Source: CAZHPA01 sp964533945 (GTDB lineage: Bacteria > Bacillota > Clostridia > Lachnospirales > WRBF01). Taken from it: a stretch of DNA of 15,202 bases. The notes below the pieces were generated by a model. It saw nothing but the letters and a program-made list of their open reading frames with translations, did no database searches and was not told the DNA's origin. The position numbers and the translations under genes were made by a program. Positions within the stretch are counted from its first letter, which is position 1. Every line of letters begins with the position of its first letter. Positions 1 through 7,401 of the stretch are shown piece after piece. The stretch spans positions 1 to 15,202 of the forward strand of contig CAZHPA010000043.1 in assembly GCA_964533945.1 (NCBI GenBank), in the 5' to 3' direction.

Positions 1-18
1 ATCACATCAATGAAAAAG

Positions 19-1407
19 CTATTCGGCGCTTTTGTTGCATAATTCAATAAAGCCTTCTATATATGAAAATATAAAAGCTTTTGCACTTTTGCTTACAAGT
101 CTTGAAGAAAATTCTTTTTCAAGCCAAAGTTCGTTTTCCATATTTTTAATTTCCGTTATATCTTTTGTAACATTTGTAAAGCCAATTAATTCGCCGTCTT
201 TTGAATATCTTGCAAAAGAAGATATTTCAGCATAGTAAACAGAACCGTTTTTCTTAGTTCTCCAGCCTTTCTCAACGCATTTTCCTTCACGCATAATAAC
301 ATCTATAGTATTTTTCAGCTTGTCTTCTTTTAGTTCTTCTTGAGTGTGAATTAAGCTAATGTTTTTGCCCATTATTTCTTGTGCATTGTATCCATAAACG
401 TTTTCTGCGCCTTTGTTCCAAGCAACAACAGTTCCGTTTCGGTCTGTTGCATAAATTGCATAATCTTTAATGCTGTCTATAATATCGTTTAAAAAGTGCG
501 TTCTTTCTTGAACTTTCTTTTCCAAGTCTTCATTCAAATTTTGAATTAATCGGTTTTGAAATTTAAGCTCGTTTGTAAGTCTTTTTGTCTTTTCATATGT
601 TATTCCGTTTCCAACGGCAACACCAACATAATATTTAATAGAATTAACCATTTCAAGTTGTTCTTGCGAATAATTATATACACTTGCAAACACCAAGACC
701 CCTGCTATTTGTTCTTGATTAATAACAGGAATTACCATAATGCTTTTAGGCTTAATTTTTCCAAGAAATGTTCTAATAATGTAAACTGTGTCGTCTGGAA
801 TGTCATTTAAAATTTCTACTTCCTTATTAACAACAACAGAACCTATAAACCCTTCGCCAAGCGTTAAATCAAATTCGCTGTATATATTTTTACTAAATCC
901 TAAAGAATGCTTAATTTCTAACTTTCCGCTTACGTAATTGGTTAAGTAAAATGCACCACAGTTACTTTTTGTTGCTTCAATTAATTTTGGCATTAAGTCT
1001 GTTAAAAGTTTTTCAAGTTCCATATTAACAGCAACGGAATTAACTATATTTCTAAGTTCTTCTTGTGTTTTTTCTTTCTTTTTTAAGCTGTCTTTAACAT
1101 AGCCTATTGCAGAATACACATCGTGCATTTCATCATCGTTATTAACAACATATATATTTTCTTCGCCGTCTTTGGTAATACTATTTATTGCCAAAACAAG
1201 CTGTGCAGCACGGCTTTGCGCTTTTTTAGAATGCTTGTATCTAAGTAAGCTATATATATAGACGCTTGTACTTGCATTTAAAAATAAAAAGAAAAAAATT
1301 AATTGTTCTCTGTATAATATATATATTATAAAGCACCCAAAAGCTAATAAAAAAAACTCCAAAATCAAAACAGTTCTGTAAATTACGTCTTTATTGTTTA
1401 TTTTCAT
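19..1407 (-). CDS. Membrane-anchored GAF-PAS sensor protein, apparently cut short at its C-terminus
   Basis: Two hydrophobic segments (about residues 10-31 and 36-53, counting from the ATG at 1407) would anchor it in the membrane. A GAF domain (about 120-270), a coiled-coil linker (about 275-305) and a PAS domain (about 306-425, with WNKGAENVYGY and ending DITEIKNMENEL) follow. GAF and PAS domains sense small ligands or redox state. No histidine kinase, GGDEF or phosphatase output domain is present before the stop. The last 30 residues (FIFSYIEGFIELCNKSAE) look like the start of a second PAS domain. It breaks at TAG, followed in frame by LFH and a TGA, so the gene may be a truncated remnant; the window edge prevents a decision. 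An in-frame TTG at 1434 lies inside a hairpin, so I prefer the ATG at 1407, but neither start has a good ribosome binding site. It lies 113 bp downstream of the DUF58 gene on the same strand. Domain calls are firm; function and intactness are not. Confidence 0.7.
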   Translation of the reverse strand: MKINNKDVIYRTVLILEFFLLAFGCFIIYILYREQLIFFFLFLNASTSVYIYSLLRYKHSKKAQSRAAQLVLAINSITKDGEENIYVVNNDDEMHDVYSAIGYVKDSLKKKEKTQEELRNIVNSVAVNMELEKLLTDLMPKLIEATKSNCGAFYLTNYVSGKLEIKHSLGFSKNIYSEFDLTLGEGFIGSVVVNKEVEILNDIPDDTVYIIRTFLGKIKPKSIMVIPVINQEQIAGVLVFASVYNYSQEQLEMVNSIKYYVGVAVGNGITYEKTKRLTNELKFQNRLIQNLNEDLEKKVQERTHFLNDIIDSIKDYAIYATDRNGTVVAWNKGAENVYGYNAQEIMGKNISLIHTQEELKEDKLKNTIDVIMREGKCVEKGWRTKKNGSVYYAEISSFARYSKDGELIGFTNVTKDITEIKNMENELWLEKEFSSRLVSKSAKAFIFSYIEGFIELCNKSAE

Positions 1408-1426
1408 AGAAATTTCGGGCAAAGAA

Positions 1427-1474
1427 GCCGCCAACTTTTAAATTTAAAATCTAAAATCTAAGATTTAAGGCGGC
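1427..1474. repeat. GC-capped inverted repeat between the DUF58 and GAF/PAS genes
   Basis: GCCGCC (1427-1432) is complementary to GGCGGC (1469-1474). The AT-rich interior contains about three copies of a 7-bp unit (TTAGATT, minus strand) and the small palindrome AAATCTTAGATTT. On the minus strand it lies after the DUF58 stop codon and is followed by a weak T-rich run (TTCTTT). It could be an imperfect terminator for moxR-DUF58, or a leader hairpin of the sensor gene. It replaces the place where a ribosome binding site would be expected. Confidence 0.45.
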
Positions 1475-1520
1475 GATAGAATTTGTCCTTCGCCTCCGCT
1501 CTTTTAGTTTTTGTTTTAGC

Positions 1521-2390
1521 TTATATTCTTGCTAAGTCTTTACTTATAATTTTTAATATATGGTTGTCTGTTGGTGCAAAAATATATGAAACATTACGTT
1601 TTTTGCAAAATTCGGCAATGCTTTCTGTAAAAGCTTTAAGTGCTTCTTTATATTTGTTTAATATGTCGTTAGTTATAAAAATGTCCATAGAATTATTGGT
1701 TTCCGAATCTAAAAGCCGAACGCCATCTGAAACTTTTGGTAAAATTTCTTCTTTTGCCAAAACATGAATTAAAATAACTTCTTGCTTCCTGCTTTGCAAA
1801 AGTTTAATTGCATCTTCAAAGCCGTCCTGTGCAAAAAAATCAGAAACAATAAAGCTAACGCCCCCCGGCAGTTTTTGAATTTGCGAAATACTCTTATTTA
1901 AAGATGTTTTGCTTGTTGGCGATATATTGTCTAAAAATTTTACTACGGCAGGAAACAAGTTTTTTTGCGTTACATTTGTTTTTTCTATAGAAATTTTTTC
2001 GTCAAATGCGAAAATATTAAACTTATCGGCACTTTTTAAAGTTAAGTATGCTATTGATGCGGCGAAAAGCTTGGAATAATAGCTTTTGTTAATTTCTCCA
2101 AAATCCATAGATTTGCTTTTATCTAAAAATATGTTAACAGCAGTTTGCCGTTCTTCTGAAAATAATTTAACAAACAGCTTGTTAAAGCGTCCATAGCTGT
2201 TCCAATCAATTCGCCTTATGTCGTCGCCTTGAACATAGTCTTTGAAATCGGAAAATTCCAAAGAGCTACCCTTTGCATTTGAACGTCTAATGCCATTATA
2301 CCCTGAATTAACTTTATTATTAATATTTAGTCTAATTGCATCAAGTCTTGACATATATTCTTTATTTAATGCACTTGAAATACTTTCCAT
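1521..2390 (-). CDS. DUF58 domain-containing protein (vWA-like, MoxR partner)
   Basis: This 289-residue protein has the DUF58 signature around residues 45-83 (EFSDFKDYVQGDDIRRIDWN, then RFNKLFVKLFSEER). A MIDAS-like DxSxS metal-binding motif follows at about 90-94 (DKSKS) in a von Willebrand A-like fold. DUF58 proteins are encoded next to MoxR ATPases and are thought to act with them in assembly or maturation of cell-surface or metal-containing complexes; the exact role is generally unknown. The gene starts 22-25 bp after the moxR stop, so the two are very probably co-transcribed. The start ATG matches the family N-terminus, though its ribosome binding site (AGAAAG) is weak. The length suits the short, soluble DUF58 type without membrane segments. 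Family assignment is confident; biological role is unknown. Confidence 0.9.
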   Translation of the reverse strand: MESISSALNKEYMSRLDAIRLNINNKVNSGYNGIRRSNAKGSSLEFSDFKDYVQGDDIRRIDWNSYGRFNKLFVKLFSEERQTAVNIFLDKSKSMDFGEINKSYYSKLFAASIAYLTLKSADKFNIFAFDEKISIEKTNVTQKNLFPAVVKFLDNISPTSKTSLNKSISQIQKLPGGVSFIVSDFFAQDGFEDAIKLLQSRKQEVILIHVLAKEEILPKVSDGVRLLDSETNNSMDIFITNDILNKYKEALKAFTESIAEFCKKRNVSYIFAPTDNHILKIISKDLARI

Positions 2391-2415
2391 TTTAAAACCG
2401 GCTTTCTATTTCTTT

Positions 2416-3378
2416 TTAGATTAGCTCTTTTAATATGTCATCAGCGCTAACACCTTCTGCCAATGCTTCAAAGTTTAAAAACATTCTATGTCTAAGCGTT
2501 GGAAATGCTGCTTTTTTAATATCTTCAAAAGCAACGTTAAACCTTCCATCTAAAAGAGCAAAAATTCTAGCAACAGTAATAATTGCTTGCGCACCACGAG
2601 GGCTTGAACCATAGCGCAAATATTTAGCTGTTATAGGCGGCGGATTGTCAAGTTCGGCATGGGTTTTTAAAACAAGCTCCATTGCGTATTCCCCAACAGG
2701 TTTTGAAATTGCAACAGAAGCTGCTGTTTTATTTAATTCAACAATTTTTTGTGCATCGCAAACTTTGTTTGGCTCTATAGTTTTTGTACCTGTTGTTAAT
2801 TCAACAATATTATATAGTTGGGTTTTTTCGGGAAATTTGACATCAAGTTTCATTATAAAGCGGTCTAACTGTGCTTCAGGAAGCGGGTATGTTCCTTCAA
2901 GTTCTAGTGGGTTTTGCGTTGCAAGCACAAAAAACGGATTTGGCAAGTTATGTGTTATTCCGGCAATTGTAACGGTTTTTTCCTGCATGGCTTCAAGCAG
3001 TGCCGATTGGGTTTTTGGCGTTGCACGGTTTATTTCGTCTGCAAGCACTATATTAGAAAAGATTGGGCCTTTTTTAAATTCAAAGTTGCTTCCTTTTTCA
3101 GTTTTAACAAAAATGTCTGTTCCTGTAACGTCTGCCGGCATTAAGTCGGGCGTAAATTGTATTCTTGAAAATTCCAAATCAAGCACTTTACCGATTGTTT
3201 TAATAAGCTGTGTTTTTCCTAAGCCGGGTAAGCCTTCAAGCAAAACGTTTCCCCCTGCAACTATTGCTGTTAAAACGCCTCTAATAATTTCCTCTTGTCC
3301 AACTATAACTTTTTTAATTTCATTTTCGATAGCAGTAAAATCTTTAGCAAAATTTTTCATTTCATTTTGGTTTTCCAT
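2416..3378 (-). CDS. MoxR-family AAA+ ATPase
   Basis: This 320-residue AAA+ chaperone-like ATPase has Walker A GLPGLGKT (about 49-56), Walker B VLADE (about 111-115) in the MoxR hallmark LADEINRA, sensor-1 region ATQNP (about 153-157), PEAQLDRF (about 167-174) and a C-terminal SPRGAQA sensor-2 region. The length is typical for the family. MoxR ATPases hydrolyse ATP to remodel or insert cofactors into partner proteins, usually vWA proteins encoded beside them; here the partner is the DUF58 gene just downstream. The ATG at 3378 has a good ribosome binding site (AAGGAAG, about 8-9 nt upstream). Part of it is the 3' arm of a small hairpin in the 70-bp gap after lysS. Family assignment is very secure; substrate unknown. 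Confidence 0.95.
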   Translation of the reverse strand: MENQNEMKNFAKDFTAIENEIKKVIVGQEEIIRGVLTAIVAGGNVLLEGLPGLGKTQLIKTIGKVLDLEFSRIQFTPDLMPADVTGTDIFVKTEKGSNFEFKKGPIFSNIVLADEINRATPKTQSALLEAMQEKTVTIAGITHNLPNPFFVLATQNPLELEGTYPLPEAQLDRFIMKLDVKFPEKTQLYNIVELTTGTKTIEPNKVCDAQKIVELNKTAASVAISKPVGEYAMELVLKTHAELDNPPPITAKYLRYGSSPRGAQAIITVARIFALLDGRFNVAFEDIKKAAFPTLRHRMFLNFEALAEGVSADDILKELI

Positions 3379-3391
3379 ATAAGTTTTCTTC

Positions 3392-3407
3392 CTTTCGGTT
3401 CCGAAAG
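3392..3407. repeat. Perfect 7-bp inverted repeat beside the moxR ribosome binding site
   Basis: Arms CTTTCGG and CCGAAAG are separated by two bases. In the minus-strand transcript the 3' arm runs into the moxR Shine-Dalgarno (GAAAGGAAG), so folding would hide part of it. No T-run follows, so this does not look like a terminator of lysS. A role in translation initiation is an inference. Confidence 0.5.
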
Positions 3408-3448
3408 CTCCCCCAAAATCCCAAGTTAAAGACTTTAGGGGAAAACTT

Positions 3449-4954
3449 TTAAAGCGGTTTCATAGTTGGAAATAGCAATACGTCTCTAATTGAAGCCGAA
3501 TTAGTTAAAAGCATAACAAACCTGTCAATTCCAAGCCCAAGCCCTCCTGTTGGAGGCATTCCATATTCAAGCGAAAGTAAAAAGTCTTCATCAATCATAT
3601 TGGCTTCCAAATCGCCTGCTAGGCGTAACGCTTCTTGTCGTTCAAAACGTGTGCGTTGGTCTATAGGGTCGTTAAGCTCGGAGTATGCATTTGCAAATTC
3701 GCAACCGACTATAAACAATTCAAATCTTTCGGTATATGCAGCATTGCCCGGTTTCTTTTTGGTAAGTGGTGATATTTCTATAGGATGGTCTAGCAAAAAT
3801 GTCGGTTGAACTAAGTTCTTTTCTGCAAACTGTTCAAAAAATAAATTTAAAATATCGCCTTTTGTGTGCTTTTCTTCATAGTGAACGTCATGTTCTTTAG
3901 CTGCTTTTTTTGCCTCTGCATCGTCTTTAATTTCGTTAAAATCAACGCCCGAATATTTTTTAACAGCTTCAACCATAGTAATTTTTTCAAATGGTTGCGA
4001 AAAATCTATTTCTATATCTTTATATTTAACGGTTGTTTGTCCGTAAACGTCTGAAACGGTCTTTTTAATTAAGCTTTCAATTAATTCCATCATGCCGTAA
4101 TAATCTGTATATGCTTCATAAAGCTCAAGCATTGTAAATTCTGGGTTGTGGCGTACACTTAACCCTTCGTTTCTAAAAACTCTGCCTATTTCATAAACAC
4201 GTTCCAATCCGCCTACAATTAAGCGTTTAAGCGGAAGTTCTAGGGCAATTCTCATATACATTTCAATATCAAGTGCGTTGTGGTGTGTTATGAATGGTCT
4301 TGCAGAAGCGCCGCCGGCTATAGTTTGTAAAACAGGCGTTTCAACTTCTAAATATCCTCTATTATCTAAAAAGTTGCGAATGCTTTTAATAATTTTAGAG
4401 CGCTTTAAAAACACATCTTTAACTTCAGGGTTTACTATTAAATCAAGGTAGCGTTGACGGTAGCGTGTTTCGTGGTCTTTTAAGCCGTGCCATTTTTCTG
4501 GCAAAATTTGAAGGCTTTTAGAAAGAAGTTCAATGCTTTCTGCTCTAACAGAAATTTCCCCTTTGTTTGTTTTAAACACAACACCTTTAACACCTACAAT
4601 GTCGCCTATATCAAACTTTTTAAATTCTTCATAAACTTCATCGCCAAGTTCGTTTTTGCGTACATATATTTGAGTTCTTCCGTCTTTATCTAAAACATCA
4701 CAAAACGAGGCTTTGCCCATAATGCGCTTTGTCATCATTCTGCCGGCAACAGAAACAGCGCTTCCTTCAAGAGCTTCAAAATTTTCGTGTATTTCCTTAC
4801 TATTGTTCCTAACATCGAATTTAACACATAAAAACGGGTCGTTGCCGCTTTCTTGAAGTGATGTTAATTTATCTCTGCGTATTTGTAAAAGTTCGCTAAT
4901 ATCTTGTGCTTGTATTTGATTTTGAATTTCTTGTTGTGTATCTTTAGTATCCAA
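3449..4954 (-). CDS. lysS: Lysyl-tRNA synthetase, class II
   Basis: It charges tRNA-Lys with lysine using ATP in the cytoplasm. The 501-residue protein has an N-terminal OB-fold anticodon-binding domain (about 66-145) and a class II catalytic core. Motif 1 lies around FLDNRGYLEVETPVL (about 195-209), motif 2 contains GRVFRNEGLSVRHNPEFT (about 257-274), and motif 3 is near the C-terminus (GGLGLGIDRFVMLL, then the typical LLFPTMKP ending). Length is normal for bacterial LysS. The start is TTG at 4954, chosen because AAAGGAG lies 7 nt upstream and the reading begins MDTKDTQQE. It follows greA on the same strand, a common clostridial order, but here a small transposon-derived element fills the 200-bp gap and stops within a few bases of the lysS ribosome binding site. 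Confidence 0.98.
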   Translation of the reverse strand: MDTKDTQQEIQNQIQAQDISELLQIRRDKLTSLQESGNDPFLCVKFDVRNNSKEIHENFEALEGSAVSVAGRMMTKRIMGKASFCDVLDKDGRTQIYVRKNELGDEVYEEFKKFDIGDIVGVKGVVFKTNKGEISVRAESIELLSKSLQILPEKWHGLKDHETRYRQRYLDLIVNPEVKDVFLKRSKIIKSIRNFLDNRGYLEVETPVLQTIAGGASARPFITHHNALDIEMYMRIALELPLKRLIVGGLERVYEIGRVFRNEGLSVRHNPEFTMLELYEAYTDYYGMMELIESLIKKTVSDVYGQTTVKYKDIEIDFSQPFEKITMVEAVKKYSGVDFNEIKDDAEAKKAAKEHDVHYEEKHTKGDILNLFFEQFAEKNLVQPTFLLDHPIEISPLTKKKPGNAAYTERFELFIVGCEFANAYSELNDPIDQRTRFERQEALRLAGDLEANMIDEDFLLSLEYGMPPTGGLGLGIDRFVMLLTNSASIRDVLLFPTMKPL

Positions 4955-4978
4955 TTAAATTCTCCTTTTAACCCCTAG

Positions 4979-5036
4979 TTGCCAAGAATTCTCCCACCTC
5001 TCAGGTGGGTGATGAATTGGCAAGGTCTTTTTTCTT
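4979..5036 (+). terminator. Left-end hairpin followed by a T-run (possible plus-strand terminator)
   Basis: The element's left-end hairpin (stem CCCACCT/AGGTGGG plus flanking AATTC/GAATT and TTGCC/GGCAA) is followed on the plus strand by GGTCTTTTTTCTTTTTC. This would work as an intrinsic terminator for rightward transcription. On the minus strand no T-run follows, so greA-lysS read-through is not obviously blocked. Its primary role is more likely recognition by a transposase. Confidence 0.4.
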
Positions 5037-5040
5037 TTTC

Positions 5041-5069
5041 TTGACAAATTATGCTAATTAGTACATAAT
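5041..5069 (+). promoter_or_regulatory. Rightward sigma-A-type promoter inside the IS605-like element
   Basis: -35 TTGACA (5041-5046), a 17-bp spacer and -10 CATAAT (5064-5069). Transcription would begin near 5076 and read the last 80 or so bases of the element, including two small hairpins (AGTTC/GAACT at 5098-5111 and the right-end hairpin). It would then pass into the 3' end of greA in antisense. No ORF lies downstream in that direction, so the product would be non-coding. Confidence 0.5.
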
Positions 5070-5156
5070 AAGTTCATGGCACATTTGTACATTGCTTAGT
5101 TCATGAGAACTATCAAGTAAGAAGCTCCCGACTCTTTAGGCGGGTGAGTATGTCAC

Positions 5157-5630
5157 TTAACTAATTTCTAAAATTTCATATTCTCCTGTTCCTTCAAGAA
5201 CATCAATTTTAATAACTTCCCCTGCAACATGCCCTAATAATTCGGCTCCAAGTGGCGATTCATTTGATATTTTATTATTAAACGGGTCTGCTTCGGCAGA
5301 ACCAACTATTGTATATTCAACCTTTTCATTATGTTCAACGTCTAAAAGCAAAACTTTGTTCCCAACGCTTATAGTATTTCTATCTAATTCTTCTTCATCA
5401 ATAACTTCGGCATTTCTAAGCATTTTTTCAAGCACAACAATTCTTGCTTCAATTTCTGCTTGTTCTTCCTTTGCAGAATCATATTCGGCGTTTTCAGAAA
5501 GGTCGCCTTGTCCTCTTGCTTCTTTAATTTTATTCGCAACATCTTTGCGCCTAATCGTTTTTAGTTCCTTTAATTCTTCTTCATATTTTTCCAAGCCTTC
5601 ATATGTTAAAATAATTTTTTTCTCTGCCAT
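5157..5630 (-). CDS. greA: Transcription elongation factor GreA
   Basis: GreA enters the secondary channel of RNA polymerase and stimulates cleavage of the 3' end of backtracked transcripts. The 157-residue protein has the N-terminal antiparallel coiled coil (about 1-77) with the conserved acidic tip GDLSENAEY (about 42-50, including the Asp and Glu that help bind Mg2+). A C-terminal FKBP-like domain follows (about 85-155, with LGAELLGHVAGE). Length is standard. ATG start at 5630 with AAGGAG about 10 nt upstream, and a perfect promoter in front. The stop codon directly adjoins the right end of the small mobile element, so the insertion did not damage the reading frame. Very secure. Confidence 0.97.
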   Translation of the reverse strand: MAEKKIILTYEGLEKYEEELKELKTIRRKDVANKIKEARGQGDLSENAEYDSAKEEQAEIEARIVVLEKMLRNAEVIDEEELDRNTISVGNKVLLLDVEHNEKVEYTIVGSAEADPFNNKISNESPLGAELLGHVAGEVIKIDVLEGTGEYEILEIS

Positions 5631-5671
5631 TTAAAAGACTCTCCTTCTAATTCTAGAACTTAGTTTAGAAA

Positions 5672-5700
5672 ATTATATATTAACATTTACACATTGTCAA
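5672..5700 (-). promoter_or_regulatory. Consensus sigma-A promoter of greA-lysS
   Basis: On the minus strand: TTGACA (5695-5700), 17-bp spacer, TATAAT (5672-5677), about 40 bp upstream of the greA start. Both hexamers are perfect matches, implying strong vegetative expression of greA and probably of the genes behind it. Confidence 0.85.
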
Positions 5701-5737
5701 TTAAACTTAGATTTTCATTCATGCATAACTGCGTTTT

Positions 5738-5763
5738 TTTATAAATATATTGTTATATACAAA
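5738..5763 (+). promoter_or_regulatory. Possible sporulation (sigma-E-like) promoter of the sipL-like gene
   Basis: No good TTGACA/TATAAT pair precedes this gene. TATACAAA (5756-5763) resembles the sigma-E -10 (CATACA plus T), and an ATAAAT block (5741-5746) lies about where a -35 would be. The match is partial and the region is AT-rich, so this is tentative. It fits only because SipL-type genes are expressed in the mother cell. Confidence 0.25.
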
Positions 5764-5783
5764 TTAGTCAAGGAGGAGTTTTT

Positions 5784-7358
5784 GTGCTGGTTAAAGAAAA
5801 AGTTTGTCTAGACCAAAGTGTAAATGCACAGACAACACAAGTTTTGCTTGAAGGCGATTTAATCGTATCGGATTCCAAGCCCGATATTAACAACTTACTT
5901 CAAACAGACTCCGAAATTTTTATAGAGCATATCGAAGTTTCAAATGAGCGTGTTAACTTTACGGGAAGTCTAAATATATCTATTTTATATTTGGCAAAGG
6001 ACAGCTTAAACCCTGTTCACAGTATGAAAGTTTCGGCTCCCATAGATGATTTTATAAATATGGACAGCGTAACAAATGATATGTGGTTAGATTCAAAAGC
6101 TATAATTACAAACATCGATTTTAGATTAGTTAACGATAGAAAAATTAACTATCGTGCATTGGTTGATGTAACGTTTTTAGCGCAAGGGATTTGCGAACAT
6201 GAAATTATAACAGATATTGATGATGTGCCTAAAAGTCAGCTTGAAAAAAGCAGCTTAATGTTAAATAGAACTATTGAAAACAAAGTTGATAATTTTATAA
6301 TTAAAGGCGACGTTACAAAAGACAATTTAACAATTCCATCTGGTAAGCCTAACATACGTGAAATTTTAGATACAAAAGTTACAGTTTCAAATAAAGATGC
6401 AAGAGTTTTAAACGGCAGAGTTAATGTTAACGGCGAACTTAAAGTTGCTGTTATATATAGGGGCGACAATGATGCAAGCATTATTGAGCTAACAGAACAC
6501 GAAATACCATTTAATGGAAATATAGAAATTCCTTCTGCAAAAGATGGAATGTTTGCCGATGTTTCTCTTTTTGTTCAAGACAAATATGTTAAAATAGTTC
6601 CCGACAGCTATGGAGAAGATAGGTCTTTTGATATTGAAGCAACAATTAAAGCGGTTGTTAAAGTAACACATAACCAAACTATTGAAATTTTAACAGATGC
6701 ATATTGTATAAACAAAACGCTTAATATAAGTAAAGCACCTGTTGTATACAATAAATTAATTTGCCACAATAAAACTCAAAGCCCAATTAAAGATATGGAA
6801 ACGCTAGACAACGAATATCCCGATATATTGCAAATTTTTTCTGCAAAGGGAAAAGCATTTGTTAGCGAAGTTAATGTTTTAACTGATAAAATTATGGTTA
6901 AAGGCAGAGTTGAAGCAGATGTGCTTTACGTTGCGCAAGATGATTCGTTGCCGCTTCATTCATTTGAAATTGAAATACCATATGAGCAAGTTATTGAAAC
7001 AAAAGGCTCGATGCCAGATATGAATGTTAACCTTGATGCAAACGTTGACCATGTTAGTTTTAATATGCTTAGTGGACGAGAACTTGAACTTAGGCTGCTC
7101 CTTTGCTTTAATACAACCGTTACAGAGCAAAAAAGTGTTAATTTAGTTACAGATATACAATTTGATGAAATGGATAAGGCATTAATTGACAGCATGGCAA
7201 GCATAACCGTTTATACAGTTCAAAGACAAGATGATATTTTTACAATTGCAAAAAAATACAATACATCTATCGACGACTTGCTTTTGGTTAATGAGATTGA
7301 AAATCCGGCTAAAATTTTTGAAGGGCAAAAGCTTTTAATTTTAAAGAAAGTTGTGTAA
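5784..7358 (+). CDS. sipL: DUF3794 and LysM domain protein, SipL-like spore coat morphogenesis factor
   Basis: The 524-residue protein has repeated DUF3794 (SipL/SPOCS) modules, at about 15-75, 155-230 and 315-390, recognisable by blocks such as KPDINNLLQTDSEIFIE and GKPNIREILDTKVTVS. A C-terminal LysM domain follows (about 474-524, YTVQRQDDIFTIAKKYN, then EGQKLLIL). This matches the layout and approximate size of Clostridioides difficile SipL, which binds SpoIVA through its LysM domain and anchors the coat around the forespore. No signal peptide is seen, consistent with a mother-cell cytosolic protein. GTG start at 5784 with AGGAGG 7 nt upstream. It is monocistronic, divergent from greA and convergent with spoVT. 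Other clostridial DUF3794-LysM proteins exist, so the domain call is surer than the exact orthology. Confidence 0.85.
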   Translation: MLVKEKVCLDQSVNAQTTQVLLEGDLIVSDSKPDINNLLQTDSEIFIEHIEVSNERVNFTGSLNISILYLAKDSLNPVHSMKVSAPIDDFINMDSVTNDMWLDSKAIITNIDFRLVNDRKINYRALVDVTFLAQGICEHEIITDIDDVPKSQLEKSSLMLNRTIENKVDNFIIKGDVTKDNLTIPSGKPNIREILDTKVTVSNKDARVLNGRVNVNGELKVAVIYRGDNDASIIELTEHEIPFNGNIEIPSAKDGMFADVSLFVQDKYVKIVPDSYGEDRSFDIEATIKAVVKVTHNQTIEILTDAYCINKTLNISKAPVVYNKLICHNKTQSPIKDMETLDNEYPDILQIFSAKGKAFVSEVNVLTDKIMVKGRVEADVLYVAQDDSLPLHSFEIEIPYEQVIETKGSMPDMNVNLDANVDHVSFNMLSGRELELRLLLCFNTTVTEQKSVNLVTDIQFDEMDKALIDSMASITVYTVQRQDDIFTIAKKYNTSIDDLLLVNEIENPAKIFEGQKLLILKKVV

Positions 7359-7367
7359 GTTTATGTA

Positions 7368-7401
7368 GGGGAGGTATTGGGGGATTTCCCCCGCATCTCC
7401 T
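7368..7401. terminator. Bidirectional terminator between sipL-like gene and spoVT
   Basis: The stem GGGGG (7379-7383)/CCCCC (7388-7392) has a four-base loop and is extended by GGAG (7370-7373)/CTCC (7397-7400). It sits in the 43-bp gap between two convergent stop codons. The T-runs on either side are short, so efficiency is uncertain, but stem strength and position support the call. Confidence 0.6.

Larger units (their letters stand above)
4967..5156 (+). mobile_element. Non-autonomous IS200/IS605-type element (MITE-like) between greA and lysS
   Basis: The element begins after TTTAAC (4966-4971), a target like the TTTAA used by IS605-group elements. It has no terminal inverted repeats or visible target duplication. 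Its left end is a long subterminal hairpin (4979-5023: TTGCC, AATTC, CCCACCT paired with AGGTGGG, GAATT, GGCAA). Its right end is another hairpin (CTCCCG 5125-5130 with CGGGTGAG 5141-5148) closing at GTCAC just before the greA stop codon. Hairpin-bounded ends without inverted repeats are typical of single-strand IS200/IS605 transposition. It is too short for tnpA or tnpB, so it would depend on enzymes supplied elsewhere. A clear second left end occurs at 15125-15202 in the same orientation, showing it is a dispersed repeat. Assignment rests on end structure and target, not on a database match. Confidence 0.7.

Noticed and set aside
8..21. Stop-codon recoding of the sensor gene (TAG then TGA)
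   Set aside because: Other genes here use TAG as a normal stop (hup, rqcP, pncB), and there is no sign of a recoding element. Decay or a genuine end is more likely.
2645..3382. Long plus-strand open frame (245 codons)
   Set aside because: It lies wholly opposite the moxR gene, has a low-complexity Ser/Phe-rich translation and no ribosome binding site. It is a shadow of the real gene.
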